From Hungatella sp. UBA4396 (GTDB lineage: Bacteria > Bacillota > Clostridia > Lachnospirales > Lachnospiraceae): DNA of 64,000 nucleotides. Location: the NCBI GenBank assembly GCA_002389905.1, contig DGRE01000020.1, positions 1 through 64,000 of the forward strand. The letters are read 5' to 3'. The notes under the pieces were generated by a model, which saw only the letters and a list, made by a program, of their open reading frames with translations, ran no database searches and was not told where the DNA came from. Numbering within the stretch: the first letter of the stretch is position 1; every line of letters begins with the position of its first letter. Shown one piece after another: positions 34,599 through 43,906 of this stretch. A program made the position numbers and the translations under genes.

Positions 34599-34635
34599 CA
34601 GCGGCATTTTCCCTTAAGAGAATGCCGCTGCTTTA
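34599..34635 (+). terminator. terminator of the cell-wall-repeat gene
   Basis: CAGCGGCATT (34599-34608) pairs with AATGCCGCTG (34621-34630), followed by CTTTATT. Confidence 0.75.
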
Positions 34636-34929
34636 TTGTATCCAGCCTTACAACATCTATAACTCCTATCTATTCTGTATCCACTTTTAGTGCAGCAGCA
34701 GAAACTAACATAATCGGGCCACTTAGCAGGAGCCCTGCAATCGTACGTCTGTAACTCAAACTAATGCTGTTCTCGTATTTTCAAAATAATCTTCCAGAAA
34801 CTCTCTTTCATCATCTCCGGCCACATCCGTTGGTACAAAGCTGGGTAAGGCCTGCATATATTACCACTAAGTTTCATTTTTATATCCTCTCCCCATATTG
34901 AGTGAATTAAAATCTATCTATAGTGTCAT
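34636..34929. other. intergenic stretch with one short frame
   Basis: A minus-strand frame of 38 codons (34761-34877) starts with ATG behind AGAGG and reads MKLSGNICRPYPALYQRMWP onward. It resembles nothing I know; a shifted reading of the same DNA also looks protein-like, so it is probably gene debris. Confidence 0.25.
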
Positions 34930-35751
34930 TTACCTTGTTATCTGCGGAACAGCTTTTCTAAATTTACTTGGAGATAAATTTGTATGTTTTTTAAACTGTT
35001 TTGAAAAATAAGTGAAATCTTTATACCCACATTCCATTGCAATCTCAGAAATATTCTTGTCAGTTTCTGTAAGAAGCGCTTTCGCCCGATTCATTCGGAG
35101 TGAAATCACATAATCCATGGGACTGTACCCCGTCTCATCCTTAAAAACATGTGCAATATAATGTTTATTCAAAAAAAGTGCCGAAGCTATACTATCAACC
35201 GAAATATCTTCTGTGTAGCGATGATCTAGATAGTTCAGCACTTTATAAGCAATTGCAACGCCTGCCCCCATTTTCATTTCCGACAAAGAATCCGCATATT
35301 CCCTGAAAATTGTAATAAACATCTTGCGAAGATCTGAACCAATATACATTTCCCAGAATTTTCTTTTCCCAAGATATTCCTTTTCCATCTCAAGGACTAA
35401 TTCGTATAGATAATTCCAAATCGGTTCTGTCAGGGTAAGTTGATGAGAAAAATCCGCCGGACGTTTAATAAAAATTGATATAATTTCAGGATATTTTACT
35501 TCATGCTGAAAAAATGTTGGATTAATCTGGATAATATATCGTTCATAGGGATAATCCAATACCTCAAGTGTGTGCTCTTCCAACGTATTGAGCACAATAA
35601 TTCCGCCCTTGGCAACCTCATACCTTTTTTCACCTACATGATACAGTATTTTTCCAGCTAGAACAAACAAAACCTGATAGGTATGTTCATAATGTTGTGG
35701 AAGCTTGTAATTGCAGGAGCTATAACGATGCTCAATCCAGAAATCCTCCAT
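34930..35751 (-). CDS. AraC-family transcriptional regulator
   Basis: 273 residues. The N-terminal half is a cupin-like ligand-sensing domain (HYEHTYQVLFVLAGKILYHV, GGIIVLNTLEEHTLEVLD). The C-terminal 100 residues carry the double helix-turn-helix, with LFLNKHYIAHVFKDETGYSP and the signature IAMECGYKDFTYFSKQFKKH. AGGAGG precedes the ATG. It lies downstream of the carrier and amidohydrolase genes' starts on the same strand and most probably activates that operon in response to its substrate. Confidence 0.88.
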   Translation of the reverse strand: MEDFWIEHRYSSCNYKLPQHYEHTYQVLFVLAGKILYHVGEKRYEVAKGGIIVLNTLEEHTLEVLDYPYERYIIQINPTFFQHEVKYPEIISIFIKRPADFSHQLTLTEPIWNYLYELVLEMEKEYLGKRKFWEMYIGSDLRKMFITIFREYADSLSEMKMGAGVAIAYKVLNYLDHRYTEDISVDSIASALFLNKHYIAHVFKDETGYSPMDYVISLRMNRAKALLTETDKNISEIAMECGYKDFTYFSKQFKKHTNLSPSKFRKAVPQITR

Positions 35752-35848
35752 AAGCTCCTCCTCTCTTTATAATCTATTCCGCGAAACATTATCTCAGTGA
35801 GTTCCTCCCATCACCAGGACATTGGTGTAATACTGATCTAACTTCTAC

Positions 35849-37219
35849 TTACAACATAATATTAAAAAATATCGTTGCAATCAATACATTTGCAAGAATT
35901 GCAAAGGGCTGTGCCGCACCATATCCAGCCGTGGGTTCTTCTGAACCTGTAGAACTGATTGCCGCACCCAAACCCGGAGCTGATGTGCAGCCACCTGCTA
36001 TTGCTCCGCTTAAAATCATCCAATTTAGTTTGAATATCTTACGCCCAATGAAGAAGCTGACAAAAATTGCAATTGCTTCAATAACAAGCGCTGATAATGC
36101 AAGTGCAAGTCCGGCTCCCATTAATGATGTAACTACATCATATCCATAACGGAGACCAACCACTGACATAAAAAATGTCAACCCCATCTGATACATGATT
36201 CCAAGAGATTTGGATTCCATTCTGAAATTAACAGGCCCGATCTGACCAATATAGCTTAAAACCAGGGCCGCAAGAAGCACTCCACCCGCCGCACCAAGAG
36301 AAAAGCTTCCCAAACTACCAAGAGGTATAGTAATACTTCCTACGAGTATACCAATTACTGCAACCAATGACACAACCATAAAGTTCAGTGGTTGCTCTTT
36401 TATATTCTTTCCGGAAATATTCACTTCGTTCATTTCTTTCTGATAGTTTTCCTTTTCCTTTTCTATATCAATATGGAATAATTTAGGAATAATAGGAATT
36501 AAAACGGCAATAATCAGAACACCCATAGGGAATGTAACAGTATATCCCAGGCTGATTGCAGAAGAAGCTGCTTCCTTGTACTTCGCAATCTGCTCCTCAT
36601 TAAGCACCTTGGTATTCTCTGCTGTCAATGCTCCAGAAGAGTCAACTTTAAGAAGCATTTTATTCTTATCCTCAGCGGAGGCCTCATCATATAGTGTTCC
36701 ATAATCTACATTTCCTGCAGCATCCAAAGCAGTTCCATATCCCGGAGTTGTTGTCATTGCTCCAGCATACATGCCAATAGTTTCAAAAGGTGTAATAGAT
36801 TTATTGGAAGATAATACGGTAGCATAGAGAGTAATTGCAACAATCATGGATACAACCGGAATGGAAACACCTATAACAACAAACTTCATGCCATATTTTT
36901 TAAAAATAGTTCCTATACTGTTTCCTACCTTAAGTCCAATTGAGACCAGAAACAAAAGAAGGAAAAATGTAAAAAAAGCCTGTGCTACAACACCAGTGGA
37001 AAGAATACGTTTAGCATTTGCATAGCCAAGCCCTCCTTCCTGAACGCCATCTGCCCATTTCGTAACAAAATATCCAATAATAATTCCTGTAAAAATACCC
37101 CCGGAAACACCAAGCGAAAAACTCTTAAACTTCACCTTACCTACCAAAAGCCCAGTAACAATTGTTATAAACATCAAGAAAAATTGATCCGTTAATATAG
37201 AATTGATAATACTTAACAT
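35849..37219 (-). CDS. exchanger-type carrier (aspartate:alanine exchanger family)
   Basis: A 456-residue membrane protein with about eleven transmembrane helices in two halves. The C-terminal half carries the Asp-Al_Ex signature GAIAGGCTSAPGLGAA followed by GYGAAQPFAILAN; a partner motif GAMTTTPGYGTALDAAGN is in the N-terminal half. Unlike AspT it has no TrkA-C domains between the halves; instead there is a soluble loop of about 80 residues. It probably exchanges or imports an organic anion. It is 18 bp behind the amidohydrolase gene, so the likely cargo is that enzyme's substrate. Confidence 0.75.
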   Translation of the reverse strand: MLSIINSILTDQFFLMFITIVTGLLVGKVKFKSFSLGVSGGIFTGIIIGYFVTKWADGVQEGGLGYANAKRILSTGVVAQAFFTFFLLLFLVSIGLKVGNSIGTIFKKYGMKFVVIGVSIPVVSMIVAITLYATVLSSNKSITPFETIGMYAGAMTTTPGYGTALDAAGNVDYGTLYDEASAEDKNKMLLKVDSSGALTAENTKVLNEEQIAKYKEAASSAISLGYTVTFPMGVLIIAVLIPIIPKLFHIDIEKEKENYQKEMNEVNISGKNIKEQPLNFMVVSLVAVIGILVGSITIPLGSLGSFSLGAAGGVLLAALVLSYIGQIGPVNFRMESKSLGIMYQMGLTFFMSVVGLRYGYDVVTSLMGAGLALALSALVIEAIAIFVSFFIGRKIFKLNWMILSGAIAGGCTSAPGLGAAISSTGSEEPTAGYGAAQPFAILANVLIATIFFNIML

Positions 37220-37237
37220 ATAATCCCCTCCCTTTAG

Positions 37238-38245
37238 TTAAACATAAAAGATACGCTCTGCGTTGCCATGAAGAATCATCATTCTGTCTTCCTCAGAAAG
37301 ATTCAGATTGTCGATTGCCTTCAAAGTTCTATCTATGTATCCTGCGCCATTCTCCGGATCAAATGGCATATCAGAAGCAAAAAGGACATGATCCCTCCCA
37401 AAAAAATCAATACCACAGCGAATTGCAGAAGCGGATCCAAAGGAGGCAGTATCTACATAGAACTTCTTAAAAGTATCCAGCGGGTTACCTTTTAATTTTG
37501 TTTTCGTAAGCCTTTCCTTAAGATCCGGCGCTGTTCTTCCTCCGTACATCTTAAGTCCGTTTCCAATTCGTCCCTCCAGCATGGGAATCATTGCCCCAAC
37601 ATGATGTGTCACAATCTTTAAGTTGGGGAAGTCTTCAAAAATCCCAGAAAAGGCAAGTCTGCACATGGCAACTGTTGTCTGATATGGCCAGCCAATCAGG
37701 AACCAGAGTTCATACATAGAACGATCTTCTGTAGGATACTCTGGTGTCATCTGGCCGCCTACCGGGTGAATCAGTACAGGAAGATCCAGTTTCTCACAAA
37801 TTTCATAGATTGGCCAAAATTTTTCCTGATCAATTGCTTCTCCATTCATGTGAGCATATATCTGAATGCCCTTTGCCCCCATATCCTTACATCTCTTAAT
37901 CTCATCAACTGATGCAATAGTGTTATTGAACGGAATCCCGGCGATGAACCCGTCATAATAATCGGGGTTTTCATCAGTAATCTTCTTAATCTCATCATTT
38001 CCCACAGCCATAATTTTCGGAGACTTATCAGGGCTTGCAAACAACTCTACCGGCGGCGATACAATATTAGGAATTTGCTTGTAACCAGGAAATTTACTCA
38101 TTACCTCCAGACGATACTCCATATCTGACATTGCCTGCATTTTCAAAGCTCTCATAAACATATGGGACTGATTCGGAGATTCTTTCATTGCTAATTCGGC
38201 ATACCTCTCGGGCATTAAATGACAGAAAACATCAATTGATTTCAT
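37238..38245 (-). CDS. amidohydrolase_2 family protein (ACMSD-like decarboxylase/hydrolase)
   Basis: 335 residues, TIM-barrel amidohydrolase of the ACMSD/resorcylate decarboxylase group. Barrel metal and active-site motifs include VLIHPVGG (about residue 150), IVTHHVGAMIP (about 210) and LFASDMPFDPENG (final Asp, about 295). The first strand reads IDVFCHLMPERY: the usual HxH pair is F-C-H, so one metal ligand is replaced by Phe. The start at 38245 is chosen from AAGGAG 12 bases upstream and homology; another ATG at 38278 has no ribosome site. It leads a carrier-regulator operon, so decarboxylation or hydrolysis of an imported organic acid is inferred. Confidence 0.78.
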   Translation of the reverse strand: MKSIDVFCHLMPERYAELAMKESPNQSHMFMRALKMQAMSDMEYRLEVMSKFPGYKQIPNIVSPPVELFASPDKSPKIMAVGNDEIKKITDENPDYYDGFIAGIPFNNTIASVDEIKRCKDMGAKGIQIYAHMNGEAIDQEKFWPIYEICEKLDLPVLIHPVGGQMTPEYPTEDRSMYELWFLIGWPYQTTVAMCRLAFSGIFEDFPNLKIVTHHVGAMIPMLEGRIGNGLKMYGGRTAPDLKERLTKTKLKGNPLDTFKKFYVDTASFGSASAIRCGIDFFGRDHVLFASDMPFDPENGAGYIDRTLKAIDNLNLSEEDRMMILHGNAERIFYV

Positions 38246-38804
38246 ATTTGATTCATTCTCCTTTTTCAATATTGTCATGCTTAATAATTGCTGACATTAG
38301 TATTTCTATTCATATTGATAATAACATTTCTATCATATAATTTTCTCGTATAATCCTGTTAGAAACATGTATTATTCTGTTATTTAGTCAAAAAATACAT
38401 ATTATAAAAAGGAATTTTTATTTGTTATTCACATAAATAGTCACCAGCGCTTGATATTTTATATTCAATAATTTTTAAACGGATATTCGCCGGAGGTTCA
38501 TGTCCTGGCTGTGAAAGTTCAGATTTTTACAGAATGGGAAAACATAATGCTATTAAATTTAGATATCGAAATAGATAACACTTTCAAAAAAGGGGAGGAG
38601 CCGGCGGGAAAATCTCTGCCGGCTGAATATGAAAAAAAGTCTATATCAAAAGGCCCTGGCCTTGTTTACAGTTATTACTATATCTGGAACTTGTGAAAGG
38701 ATTTTAATGAATCTTAATCATGACCACCTGTAAAGCAGATGGTTTACACTGAAGCTGTAAGCCTTTTCCACTTCTGCAGTCCCTATTTTCCTTCTAAACG
38801 AACA
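38246..38804. other. long intergenic region
   Basis: No gene is convincing. It holds the promoter area of the amidohydrolase operon (very AT-rich, 38290-38400) and a GC-rich inverted repeat AGCCGGC (38599-38605) / GCCGGCT (38618-38624), which on the minus strand is followed by CTCCCCTTTTTT and could terminate read-through from the AraC gene at 38805. Confidence 0.4.
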
Positions 38805-39656
38805 TTACAGGGATTTTCCAATATTAGTATGGTCCGCTATTCGGTTAGACTTCCGGTATCCTGAGGGGGTCATACCGGTCACATTCTTAAACACCCTGTT
38901 AAAATGGGTTATATTAGAAAATCCCGTGCTCCTGCTGATCTCTGTCACATTCTTGTCCGTTTCCATAAACATGCGCTGGGCATTCATAATCCTTGTAATG
39001 TTAATGTACTGGGTAATGGTGCGGTTGGTATGGCGCTTAAACTCTCTGCAAAGATAATATGGGCTGATATAGAATATCTGAGCCAGATTTTCCAGTTTTA
39101 AATCCTCAGCATAGTGGTTATGGATATAATTAATCACATTTCCCATCCAACTCTGCTCCTCCGGAACAGCCACCGTTTGTTCCTGCTGAATAAGCTGGAC
39201 CAAAGTTAATGACAGCATGTTCAGAATCGTACTCATCATTTCCTCATGAAATATAGAAGCCTGCTCCTGTTCCTTTAACAATTGTTCCATAAACCGATGT
39301 ATCTGCATCCCTGCCTTTTCCCCCAGGCAGAGTATCCCGCCAAAAGAGCGCAGCGCATCAAGAAGCCGTTCCGAAGCCACCTCTTCTTTTCTAAAGTACA
39401 ACAAGAGCCGCTTAAAAGGTATGTTATCCTTTCCATAAGAATGATGCATTACATAAGGTGGAAATAGCATAAATTCTCCCTGATGCATACAATATACCTG
39501 GTCACGAACCACATGATACCGCTCTCCCACTTCCAAGTAATACAGCTCAAAATAGTCATGGTAATGAGACTGTGACATATTATCGTTAACACCGTAAATT
39601 CTCTCGCTGGCAATCATACTTCCCTGCGCCATCATAATTCCCGCCTGATCAAGCAT
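38805..39656 (-). CDS. AraC-family regulator, divergent from the GH31 gene
   Basis: 283 residues with an N-terminal cupin sensor (SQSHYHDYFELYYLEVGERY, FMLFPPYVMHHSYG) typical of sugar-responsive AraC proteins, and the C-terminal HTH pair (LAQIFYISPYYLCREFKRHT; STGFSNITHFNRVFKNVTGM). GGGGAG lies 10 bases before the ATG. Its gene is divergent from the glycosidase-TRAP operon with a 189-bp shared control region, so it very probably controls that operon. Confidence 0.88.
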   Translation of the reverse strand: MLDQAGIMMAQGSMIASERIYGVNDNMSQSHYHDYFELYYLEVGERYHVVRDQVYCMHQGEFMLFPPYVMHHSYGKDNIPFKRLLLYFRKEEVASERLLDALRSFGGILCLGEKAGMQIHRFMEQLLKEQEQASIFHEEMMSTILNMLSLTLVQLIQQEQTVAVPEEQSWMGNVINYIHNHYAEDLKLENLAQIFYISPYYLCREFKRHTNRTITQYINITRIMNAQRMFMETDKNVTEISRSTGFSNITHFNRVFKNVTGMTPSGYRKSNRIADHTNIGKSL

Positions 39657-39845
39657 CCATTCTCATCTCCCCTCTTGTTTTTTTCATAAACTCTTCGAAA
39701 ATATACTATCATTGTTTACAGAGGAATGCAAGAAATGTTTAATATTGTCGAAATCACTGCAATATTTGTCTAGTTTTGCTCTGCTATTTTTATTATTATT
39801 AAAATCGCAAATTGATTTAATAAAAAGAAGGAGATAATCGTAATT

Positions 39846-42347
39846 ATGAAAGTTTGTATGACTGCTGGAACTATTAGCAAAGTGGAAAATTATTTTTCCA
39901 TCGAAACCAATTGCGTAGAAATCCGTGTGCTGTTCATGACCGATTCCATTATCCGGATACGTGCAGGTTTTGACAGGGATTTTGCAGAAGAATCCTACAG
40001 CCTGGTAACCACTTCATGGGAGGACCGCATGGACAGTTTTCTGAAAAAATATAGAAAACGCATCCCAGCCGCGGACGCTGTCCTGACCGACGGCTCCGAC
40101 CATGCTATAATTCAGGGGAATCTGCTGAAAGTAGTCATTGAGAAAAATCCATTCCGCATCTGCGTCTATGACCAGGATGGTACGCTGCTTCATGCAGACA
40201 TCGTGGATCTGGCATATATGGAAGACTCCAATCACCGCCGGATACACACCAGCGAGATTTCTTCCGAGGACTGCTTTTACGGCTTTGGCGAAAAGAGCGG
40301 CGATTTTAATAAAGCACAGAAATTCATGGGGATGAGTCCCAAAGATGCCATGGGCTATAACCCAAAAGAGACCGATTCTCTTTACAAACATATTCCATTT
40401 TACATCAAGCTAAACCGCAGTACAAAGAAGGCTGTCGGTTATTTCTATCACAGTGTCTGGGAATGTGACTTTGATATGGGCCGGGAAAAGAGCAATTACT
40501 GGAAAATGCACAGCCGCTTCCGGGCTGACGGCGGGGATATCGACTTATTTTTAATTTCTGGCCCTTCTATAAGGGATGTGGTTGAACGCTACACCGGGCT
40601 GACTGGAAAATCCGCAATGCTTCCCCGTTATGCCTTGGGTTATTTAGGTTCTTCCATGTATTATCCGGAGCTGGATTCCGACAGTGATGACGCCATCACT
40701 GAATTTATTGATACAACCATGGAGGAAAATATTCCTGTAGACGGCTTTCAGCTCTCTTCCGGCTACTGTGCCGTGGAGACCAGCGAAGGCATCAAGCGCT
40801 GTGTATTCACCTGGAACCGGAAGCGCTTTAAAAATCCCAGTAACTTTTTTAAACAGATGGCGGACCGGGGCATAACTGTTTCTCCCAACGTAAAGCCCGG
40901 CATCCTGCTGATCCATCCGAAGCTGGAGGAAATGAAAGCAAAGGGTATGTTTATAAAGGCAAGTGACAGGGACGAGCCGGGCATCGGAACCTGGTGGGGC
41001 GGCAAAGGCATGTTCGTGGATTTCACAAAACCCTCCGCAAGGGAGGATTGGAAAGCCCTTCTGAAAGAAAACGTTCTGGAATACGGCACCAACTCCGTTT
41101 GGAACGACAATTGCGAGTATGACAGTCTGGTGGACAAGGACTGCCGCTGCGATTTTGAAGGAAAAGGTGGCACCATCGGTCAGCTCAAATCGGTCATGTC
41201 CAACATCATGTGCCATATCACCGATGAAGCTATCCGGGAAACCTTTCAGAATACCAGACCATACATTGTGTGCCGTTCCGGGCACTGCGGCATCCAGCGG
41301 TATGCCCAAACCTGGGCGGGTGACAACTTAACCTGCTGGGATTCCCTGAAATACAACATTGCGACAATGCTCGGCATGAGTCTGTCCGGCGTCGCCAACC
41401 AGGGCTGCGACATCGGCGGATTCTATGGTCCCTCTCCAGAAAAAGAGCTGTTTGTCCGTTGGATCCAAAACGGTATCTTCCAACCCCGGTTTTCCATTCA
41501 CTCCACCAACACCGACAACACCGTAACGGAACCGTGGATGTACAGCGTCTGTAAAGACATCATACAGAAGGCTATCGAGTTCCGCTACCGGCTGAGCCCA
41601 TACCTCTACTCCTTAATGGAACGCGCCTACGAGAACGGTCTGCCTATCATGGAGCCCATGTGCAGCGCATTCCAAAATGACCCTAAATGCTATGATGAAG
41701 GTGTGGACTTTATGCTGGGCGATTCTCTCCTGGTTGCAAATGTAGTGGAGAAGGGAGCAGTAACCCGGAGCATCTATCTGCCGAAGGGTGCAGATTTTTA
41801 CGACTTCTATACCAGAGAACATTATCAAGGCGGACAAGTGATCCAAGTTCCGGTCTCCCTGGATAGTATTCCACTGTTTGTAAAGAGCGGCGCTATCATC
41901 CCGTTTTCCACGAACAGGCTTGATAACTTAAAGACACAGGCAGCAAATGGCCTCCTCCTTCTATGCGCTCCGGATCACGACAGCCAGTTTACCTTGTATG
42001 AGGATGACGGCACTTCCCTGGATTATGAAAAGGGCATCTATTTAAAAACCGGGATTTCTGTAACCGCCGGAACATGCACCTGTCTGGACTTCCGCCATGA
42101 GGGAGATTATATAACCGCTGTTGAAACCATGGAGCTTGATGTCATCCACCGTGAGAAAGCCCCCTATTGGGTAAAGGTGGATGGTGATAAGCTTCCCCAC
42201 TTCCTTCACAGACGAAAATTTGAGGAGGCGGAATGTGGCTGGTATTACAGCCAGAGGATGAAATCCGTCCAGATAAAATATAAGAACCCTAAAAAGGATC
42301 ATCAGGTAACTATTTCCTTTGAACAGTTTGACCTGATTGGAATGTAA
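39846..42347 (+). CDS. GH31 family alpha-glycosidase, cytoplasmic
   Basis: 833 residues without signal peptide. After an N-terminal beta-sandwich (CFYGFGEKSGDFNKA loop) comes the (beta/alpha)8 barrel with the nucleophile Asp in SVWNDNCEYD (about residue 420) and the acid/base Asp in TWAGDNLTCW (about 495), then the C-terminal beta domains. GH31 enzymes are alpha-glucosidases, alpha-xylosidases or sulfoquinovosidases. The sulfoquinovose-binding Gln-Arg-Trp pattern is not matched, so that activity is unlikely. AAGGAGA lies 11 bases before the ATG. It is the first gene of an operon with a TRAP transporter, an unusual partner suggesting an acidic glycoside. Confidence 0.88.
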   Translation: MKVCMTAGTISKVENYFSIETNCVEIRVLFMTDSIIRIRAGFDRDFAEESYSLVTTSWEDRMDSFLKKYRKRIPAADAVLTDGSDHAIIQGNLLKVVIEKNPFRICVYDQDGTLLHADIVDLAYMEDSNHRRIHTSEISSEDCFYGFGEKSGDFNKAQKFMGMSPKDAMGYNPKETDSLYKHIPFYIKLNRSTKKAVGYFYHSVWECDFDMGREKSNYWKMHSRFRADGGDIDLFLISGPSIRDVVERYTGLTGKSAMLPRYALGYLGSSMYYPELDSDSDDAITEFIDTTMEENIPVDGFQLSSGYCAVETSEGIKRCVFTWNRKRFKNPSNFFKQMADRGITVSPNVKPGILLIHPKLEEMKAKGMFIKASDRDEPGIGTWWGGKGMFVDFTKPSAREDWKALLKENVLEYGTNSVWNDNCEYDSLVDKDCRCDFEGKGGTIGQLKSVMSNIMCHITDEAIRETFQNTRPYIVCRSGHCGIQRYAQTWAGDNLTCWDSLKYNIATMLGMSLSGVANQGCDIGGFYGPSPEKELFVRWIQNGIFQPRFSIHSTNTDNTVTEPWMYSVCKDIIQKAIEFRYRLSPYLYSLMERAYENGLPIMEPMCSAFQNDPKCYDEGVDFMLGDSLLVANVVEKGAVTRSIYLPKGADFYDFYTREHYQGGQVIQVPVSLDSIPLFVKSGAIIPFSTNRLDNLKTQAANGLLLLCAPDHDSQFTLYEDDGTSLDYEKGIYLKTGISVTAGTCTCLDFRHEGDYITAVETMELDVIHREKAPYWVKVDGDKLPHFLHRRKFEEAECGWYYSQRMKSVQIKYKNPKKDHQVTISFEQFDLIGM

Positions 42348-42365
42348 ACAAGAGAGGTGAAGAAA

Positions 42366-43388
42366 ATGAAAAAAATTGCAGCAATTGCAGCAGCCCTCTG
42401 CTTAGCCGCATCCGGATTGAGCGGATGCGCACAATCCAATGCAGAAAACAGCGCATTGGCAACAGCAGAAGCCCCTATGATTCTCACCTTGGCCCATGGG
42501 CTGAGCGAGACCCACACCGTACATATCGCAATGACGGAATTTGCAGAAAAAGTCAGGGAACGAACCGGCGGCCGGATTGTGGTGGAGATTTTCCCCAACG
42601 GACAGCTTGGATCGGAAAATGAAAACATGGAGCAGCTGATGGCCGGAGTCATCTCCATGACAAAAGTTTCTGCTCCCGGACTGGCAACCTACAACGAGTC
42701 CTACCACACCTTTGGCTTGCCATATGTTTTTGACAATACCGACGACTTCTACCATGTGATGGACTCCCAGCCAATGCGGGATTTCTTCCTGTCCTCCGGA
42801 GATGACGGTTTTGTGACACTGACCTACTACACCTCCGGCGCCCGTTCCTTCTACACTAAGAACAAGGCCATCCGAACACCGGCGGACTTGAAGGGGATGA
42901 AAATCCGCGTTCAGGATATGAAATCCCAGACCGACTTGCTGAAGGCTCTGGGGGGAATTCCGGTAGCAATGTCCTACGGGGATGTATATACCTCTCTTCA
43001 AACCGGAATCATCGATGGTACGGAGAACAATGAGACAGCTCTGACCGTCGGCAAGCATGGTGAAATATGTAAGGTGTTTTCCACCGATCAACACGCCATG
43101 ATTCCTGATGTTATGGTTATGAGCTCCAAGATATGGAAAAGTATAAGTCCGGAGGACCAGCAAATCATCCTGAAAGCAGCGTACGAATCCACCGACGGCC
43201 ACAAAGTTGCGTGGGATGCTGCAATCAACGATGCAGTCAATGAAGCTGAAACCGAAATGGGCGTTACCTTCGTTAACGACGTAGATAAAGAAGCCTTCCG
43301 CCAAGCGACCAGCGGCATGATTGATGAATACTGCCTGGAATATCCCGGAGTTCAGAAGCTGCTGGATATCATTGATTCCGTAGAATAA
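42366..43388 (+). CDS. dctP: TRAP transporter substrate-binding lipoprotein
   Basis: 340 residues. A lipoprotein signal (AAALCLAASGLSGC) anchors the mature protein outside the membrane by the Cys at about residue 22. The body is a DctP-type binding fold with VEIFPNGQLGSENENMEQL and the conserved Arg region KGMKIRVQDMKSQ that binds a carboxylate. The carboxylate clamp means that the ligand is an organic acid. Start ATG 42366 behind AGAGAGG; a GTG nine bases earlier is less likely. It is 18 bp behind the GH31 gene. Confidence 0.9.
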   Translation: MKKIAAIAAALCLAASGLSGCAQSNAENSALATAEAPMILTLAHGLSETHTVHIAMTEFAEKVRERTGGRIVVEIFPNGQLGSENENMEQLMAGVISMTKVSAPGLATYNESYHTFGLPYVFDNTDDFYHVMDSQPMRDFFLSSGDDGFVTLTYYTSGARSFYTKNKAIRTPADLKGMKIRVQDMKSQTDLLKALGGIPVAMSYGDVYTSLQTGIIDGTENNETALTVGKHGEICKVFSTDQHAMIPDVMVMSSKIWKSISPEDQQIILKAAYESTDGHKVAWDAAINDAVNEAETEMGVTFVNDVDKEAFRQATSGMIDEYCLEYPGVQKLLDIIDSVE

Positions 43389-43402
43389 AGGGGGAACGAC
43401 AT

Positions 43403-43906
43403 ATGAAAAACTTATTGACAACCGTAAAACGATGGATGAATTTCCTGCTTTCCCGGATTGCTGCCGTACTGCTATCAGCCATGACCCTGCTGGTATTATA
43501 CCAGGTATTCACCCGCTATGTCTTAAACAGCCCGGCGGCCTTCACGGAAGAACTGGTGAGGTACTCCCTTATCTGGACCGGCTTCATCGGAGCCGCCTAC
43601 GCATTCAGTACCAGACAGCACATGTCTCTGGTTCTCCTGCGTGACAGCTTGAGTCCGGGAGGACGCAAGGTCCTCATGACCTTCCTTGATGTCCTGATTC
43701 TTCTGTTTGCCGTCTTTATCATCACAATTGGCGGCTTTAAACTGGCAATGAGCGCCCAGAAAGTATATTCTGCCCTTCTCGGCATACCAAGAAGCCTCGT
43801 ATATGCCATGGCACCCATATCCGGACTGTTTATCATCGTTGCTCAAATCATCAATATTTACGAGGATGTGACCGGAACCATTATTGAAGGAGGAAATGAA
43901 TCATGA
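43403..43906 (+). CDS. dctQ: TRAP transporter small permease
   Basis: 167 residues with four transmembrane helices; the motif LVRYSLIWTGFIGAAYAF and the following His-rich HMSLVLLRD loop identify the DctQ family. AAGGGGG precedes the ATG. Its stop overlaps the start of the large permease by four bases (ATGA), so the two membrane subunits are translationally coupled. Confidence 0.92.
   Translation: MKNLLTTVKRWMNFLLSRIAAVLLSAMTLLVLYQVFTRYVLNSPAAFTEELVRYSLIWTGFIGAAYAFSTRQHMSLVLLRDSLSPGGRKVLMTFLDVLILLFAVFIITIGGFKLAMSAQKVYSALLGIPRSLVYAMAPISGLFIIVAQIINIYEDVTGTIIEGGNES

Noticed and set aside
38511..38696. A 61-codon plus-strand frame between the amidohydrolase and AraC genes
   Set aside because: No ribosome site, runs through a GC-rich inverted repeat, no recognisable family.
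40644..41309. A 221-codon minus-strand frame inside the GH31 gene
   Set aside because: Antisense to the catalytic barrel; no start signals.
39846..42347. Idea that the GH31 enzyme is a sulfoquinovosidase because of the TRAP partner
   Set aside because: The Gln-Arg-Trp sulfonate-binding pattern expected in the substrate loop does not align with the sequence after VDGFQLSSGY.
42402..43421. A 339-codon open frame on the minus strand opposite dctP
   Set aside because: It is the antisense shadow of a clear TRAP binding protein; no ribosome site and no family resemblance.
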